Under the pieces are notes generated by a model. That model made no database searches. It worked only from the letters and a program-made list of their open reading frames with translations, and was not told where the DNA came from. The position numbers were made by a program, and so were the translations under genes. A stretch of 64,000 bases of DNA from Pinus tabuliformis (lineage: Eukaryota > Streptophyta > Pinopsida > Pinales > Pinaceae), in assembly GCA_031772625.1 (NCBI GenBank), contig CM062817.1, forward strand, positions 950,582,327 through 950,646,326, given 5' to 3'. Shown here one piece after another: positions 60,474-64,000 of this stretch (positions are counted from its first letter, which is position 1; every line of letters starts with the position of its first letter).

Positions 60474-61509
60474 ATGCTCACAGACCATCACTTAGATATA
60501 TTAGGAAAGGGAGATGCTTGAGTGGCTACTAAAGTCCTTCGAGGCACTGACGAAGGAGTGAAATCATATGCCACCTCAAATTGATACCTTTTGTGAGCAG
60601 TTATGGGTCATGGAACAGAGATAGCAAGAAACGAAAGAGCATGAAGAAAAAAACCATTGGGAAGAAAGAATTCTTGAACTAAGAGCAAAAGAGATAGCCC
60701 ACAGAAGATACCAGATACTACCATTTCCATCCATCTCAGCTTCATAATTATCCTCACAGATCAAATTTGGTAGCCTCAGCATGAATGACTTCCTTTGATA
60801 CAATATCTTCTACGCTTGTCAGATTTCCTTCAACGCCAATAATTGTGGATGAAGATTATATGCATCCATGCTACAAGGTATAGAGGAGTGCGAGAGTAAT
60901 TTTCAGTCGTTTTCAATTAAAATTGATCCTGCATTGTGATGCATATATTCCATGCCTCCGAAAGACGCAGATGTCCTTGTCAAAGGCCTCTTGACATGAG
61001 ATTACCATCTCGGAGATATCACATGGATATGGAGTTTGTCGGAGAATGACGCAATGTTTCCTGCTTTTCTATCCATGATTAAAACTTTGGAGGAGAGTAA
61101 ATAAAACTTTGCCAAGGTCTAGGCTGATTACATTCTTCCTTACTGAACATTGATGATTGAAGAAGAAGTGAGGCCAAACTTTTATCCTGATCATGGAATA
61201 TTTTGCAAGAGAGTTGGTCATTAATAATTAGTTTCCCTCTCATTTAGTGGCCTTCTTCAAGCTGACAAGTTTTACTAGATTGCTTATCAGTTTCTTGAAT
61301 CTGATTGCAGTGTATATGATGAAAAGACTTAGGACAGGTAGCCTTGAAATATGCCATAGATTTTGAAGAGAGCAAGAACATTGTTTATATAGAGAAGTGG
61401 ACCCTTCGTAATGTTTTTTTTTAATTCTAACCATATAAATTTGTGAATGTATGTTTATGTATGGTTTTCCAATTTAGCTACGATTATAAATAACTTTTTT
61501 CCATTTTGA

Positions 61510-61822
61510 CAACTACTATTATAGACGATTTCTCTTGTCTCCCTCTATTTTGTTTTATATATATCGTGGATAACTTTTTCCATCTTCCAAAAGTTTTTGA
61601 TGGAAATTCTTTTCCATTTGCCAACAACGTAGCACTGTTTTATGGATAGCCTTTTCCGGAATAATATAAATTTTGAGTGTGCAATAAAAATTCTATGACA
61701 AAGGTGATGAAATGACACCTACGCTTTACATTTTTATAACATTATTCATCGCGGTCATAAATTTTACCATCACGTTTCATTCATAGGCAGTTGGATATCT
61801 ACTTTATCACCCAATTATGACA
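61510..61822 (+). repeat. dispersed repeat, copy B
   Basis: Direct-orientation match to 33270-33612. It shares TCTATGACAAAGGTGATGAAA, GACACCTACG.TTTA and TTTATCACCCAATTATGA-type blocks, with several indels. Confidence 0.8.
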
Positions 61823-62350
61823 CCCAATTTTGTCCACGTCCACATTTCCGATTAGAGTATAAAGATTTAGTGCGAAAAAATCAACACTCACTATCTAAAA
61901 ACAAATTATGTGCATTTCCGTTTCTAAGAAGATCTAGAAGGCTGATGAGAGACTGCTATTTTTGACAAGGCTTACATTGAGACGAAAATTTCATGCACAC
62001 CAAATATTTTTCACATTGGATTGTTATTTAATAGGTAATTTTGATTAAAATATTAAATAATTGTTACATAGTAAGTACTATTCTCTATTTAATTTAAATA
62101 TAATTAAATTGGAGTATCGAGCATTGTTTGATACAGAGAAACTGAATAAAATAAACATTTGAAATTAAATTTTATTGATAATTTAACATTACAAACTAAA
62201 TTTTATTATTTTTTAATATTATTTTCATTTCTTTATAGCTAATATATATTTTATGATGTAACTTTATATTATTATAATTTTTATTTTCTAAAATATTAAA
62301 GTAATATGTCACAAACCTTCATTTACCTTATCAAGTTAAAGAGTAAATCA

Positions 62351-62352
<2 letters not shown>

Positions 62353-62400
<48 letters not shown>

Positions 62401-62428
62401 AGACACACACACACACACACACACACAT
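62353..62428. repeat. compound (AT)23-(AC)13 microsatellite
   Basis: 46 bp of AT (62353-62398), CTAG, then (AC)13 at 62403-62428. Confidence 0.95.
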
Positions 62429-64000
62429 ATAAAAGAATCAGTAATAAACATTACAATAGGGTCCTTATTACATCTTTCATCATTGTTCTACAGAAATTGA
62501 TTGCTATGTACATAATTTGCATATTGCATAAATTCTTTACTGTATCATTTTTGAACTTTACATTCAAATGGTTTCCAGTATTACATGACATTATTATGTT
62601 TCTATGGCTTAAACCCACATTTGGGGTTCTATATTCATTATACACCTATAGTCTAACTATACGAAGCTTACACCCCTAGAATGGGTGGGACCAAGGCTAT
62701 GGATCCTTCCGAGTGCTTCACAGTTGTTAGCCACGTTCTTCAGAAGGGTTACTCATCAACAACTCTCCATAAAGAGACTTCATCGAATGATGGATGATGA
62801 AGCCCTAATTCCTACGGTGACTTCATGACAGAATAGATTTGTCATTTTTACCACTTTCCTGTAGGAGTTCTAAACTCCAACCCTTAGCTTCAGGTTTTAT
62901 TCAGGTAGTTTTTTTTCTCTCTTTGTTGAAGTTGATGTTCTTTTTGTCCTTACCATAAATCTGCCATGACAGTCCTATTTGTCGGTTCGATTTTCAGATC
63001 TACTGGAGACATTGTTATGCTCACCACCCATAAGGATGCAACTAAGCTCATCAATCAAGCCCAAGTAACAATGTTTCTTTCTTGGTATAATGTTGACCTA
63101 TTTAATTAATTAATCAGTCTTCTTAATGATTGTGTTCTTTTGGTTAGGTTTTGCCGAAGGGTTTCAACGTTCTTCTGGTTTGGAATGTCATACTAAAGAC
63201 CGTGTCCCTAATTATTCAATCGAGTTGCAGAAGATTGGTGAGTTGTAAATCCATCTGGACACAAGGTAATGTGGAAAACTTGTGTTGTGAAGTCATGGGG
63301 TTGTGAAATTCAGAGAGACAGAATTAATATCTTGCTAGCTCTTTAAATTTCTTCAACTAAAATCTACTTCAGACTTTGTAATATTCTTTAGGCCTCTATA
63401 TTGAAGGTCTGTTAATATATTCCTGGTTCCTTTTATAAACATACTTTTTCGGCCTAAGTTATTCATTTTGAGAATGGAGCGAACGTTCCGTATTACAGAA
63501 TTCTTGGTGCAAACCTTAATGTTTATAAACAATTCTTAATAGACTGATAGTTCTTCTTTGTATTTCTGCCAATTGAATGTTATAAGCCATCACTCTTCGG
63601 CTCTGTGATTTTTCTTAGTATTTCGGTAGGTTTTTTCCCACAGAGGATTACCCAGATGCCTGTGTTGTATATCTTAGGTGACCTAGATCTGACTAAGGTT
63701 TAATCCTCTGTTTCAAACTTAATTATTATCGAACTATTTCATTATAAATAGTCTTTATGCTTCTACTTAGAGTTAATTCCAGTTTTCTTTTTTTCTTTTA
63801 AAGGGGCAATTCTACTTTTATTTGTAGTTGACTTTGTTGATATCTACCATCATTAACCCTAATATCCTTAGGGTTTATAGTGATATTCAACGTTATTTTC
63901 TCCTGGATATATGTAACTCTATATCATAGCATTTAAATTTGGTTGTTTAACTACTTATGAGGATATTTGTTTACCCATTATTGGGGTTATTTTCCATAAG

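Larger units (their letters stand above)
60479..64000. other. AT-rich intergenic DNA
   Basis: No gene can be named. 60480-61350 and 62690-63330 are less AT-rich and contain short exon-like stretches (for example a TTTTGGTTAG acceptor-like site near 63139-63148 followed by VLPKGFNVLL in one frame), but no frame is long or recognisable. The region also holds the second copy of a dispersed repeat (61510-61822) and a compound microsatellite (62353-62428). Confidence 0.5.

Noticed and set aside
62306-62500. Open frame with IYIY and THTHTH runs
   Set aside because: Translation of the compound AT/AC microsatellite, not a protein.
63139-63300. Exon-like VLPKGFNVLL after a splice-acceptor-like site, reminiscent of a P450 PKG motif
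   Set aside because: No heme-binding Cys region, no neighbouring P450 motifs, and all frames close quickly.

Overview
This window is from a plant nuclear genome. There are no intact genes and no bacterial-style operons. The only recognisable host genes are relics with spliceosomal introns (GT..AG borders) from plant families: a SABATH carboxyl methyltransferase, an ABCC/MRP-type ABC transporter and a CXE-type carboxylesterase. About half of the window is LTR-retrotransposon sequence, and the rest is mostly AT-rich, microsatellite-laden intergenic DNA. The wording of the gene relics, the long repeat-filled intron and the repeat load suggest a large-genome seed plant, possibly a gymnosperm. That placement is an impression and was not computed.

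Layout. 1-2622: 5' part of a minus-strand Ty3/gypsy element with its 5' LTR; gag is missing and pol is broken. 2624-3740: SABATH methyltransferase pseudogene that starts exactly at the LTR edge. 3741-6038: intergenic DNA with two short tandem repeats. 6044-13283: a complete but decayed minus-strand Ty1/copia element (Copia-1) with 5-bp target duplications; a 1,063-bp solo LTR with its own target duplication (7284-8346) sits inside its reverse transcriptase. 13289-16949: intergenic. 16950-27640: a 5'-truncated minus-strand ABCC pseudogene of ten recognisable exons. One intron is inflated to 5.8 kb by repeat sequence that lies between two 15-bp near-identical repeats. 27641-33269: AT-rich intergenic. 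33836-39594: a carboxylesterase pseudogene split by a second copia element (Copia-2, 34159-39510), again with a 5-bp target duplication. 41170-49215: an 8-kb inverted repeat with two arms of about 3.5 kb around a spacer of about 0.93 kb. 49650-53107: remains of Copia-3, interrupted by the 3' end of another LTR element. 53114-60473: Copia-4, inserted in or beside the Copia-3 LTR, with an intact target duplication. 60479-64000: intergenic, including a second copy of a 0.3-kb dispersed repeat that also lies upstream of the carboxylesterase relic.

How it fits together. Nothing here works as a pathway. The window records gene death and nested insertion. By eye, LTR pairs are about 83% (Copia-1), 88% (Copia-2) and 94% (Copia-4) identical, which would make Copia-1 the oldest insertion and Copia-4 the youngest. 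All three host-gene relics carry several independent disabling changes, and two of them are cut at, or split exactly by, an LTR element. The least explained structure is the large inverted repeat, which could fold into a long hairpin if transcribed. Identities and boundaries were read by eye and are approximate, except the LTR/target-duplication borders, which were located base by base.
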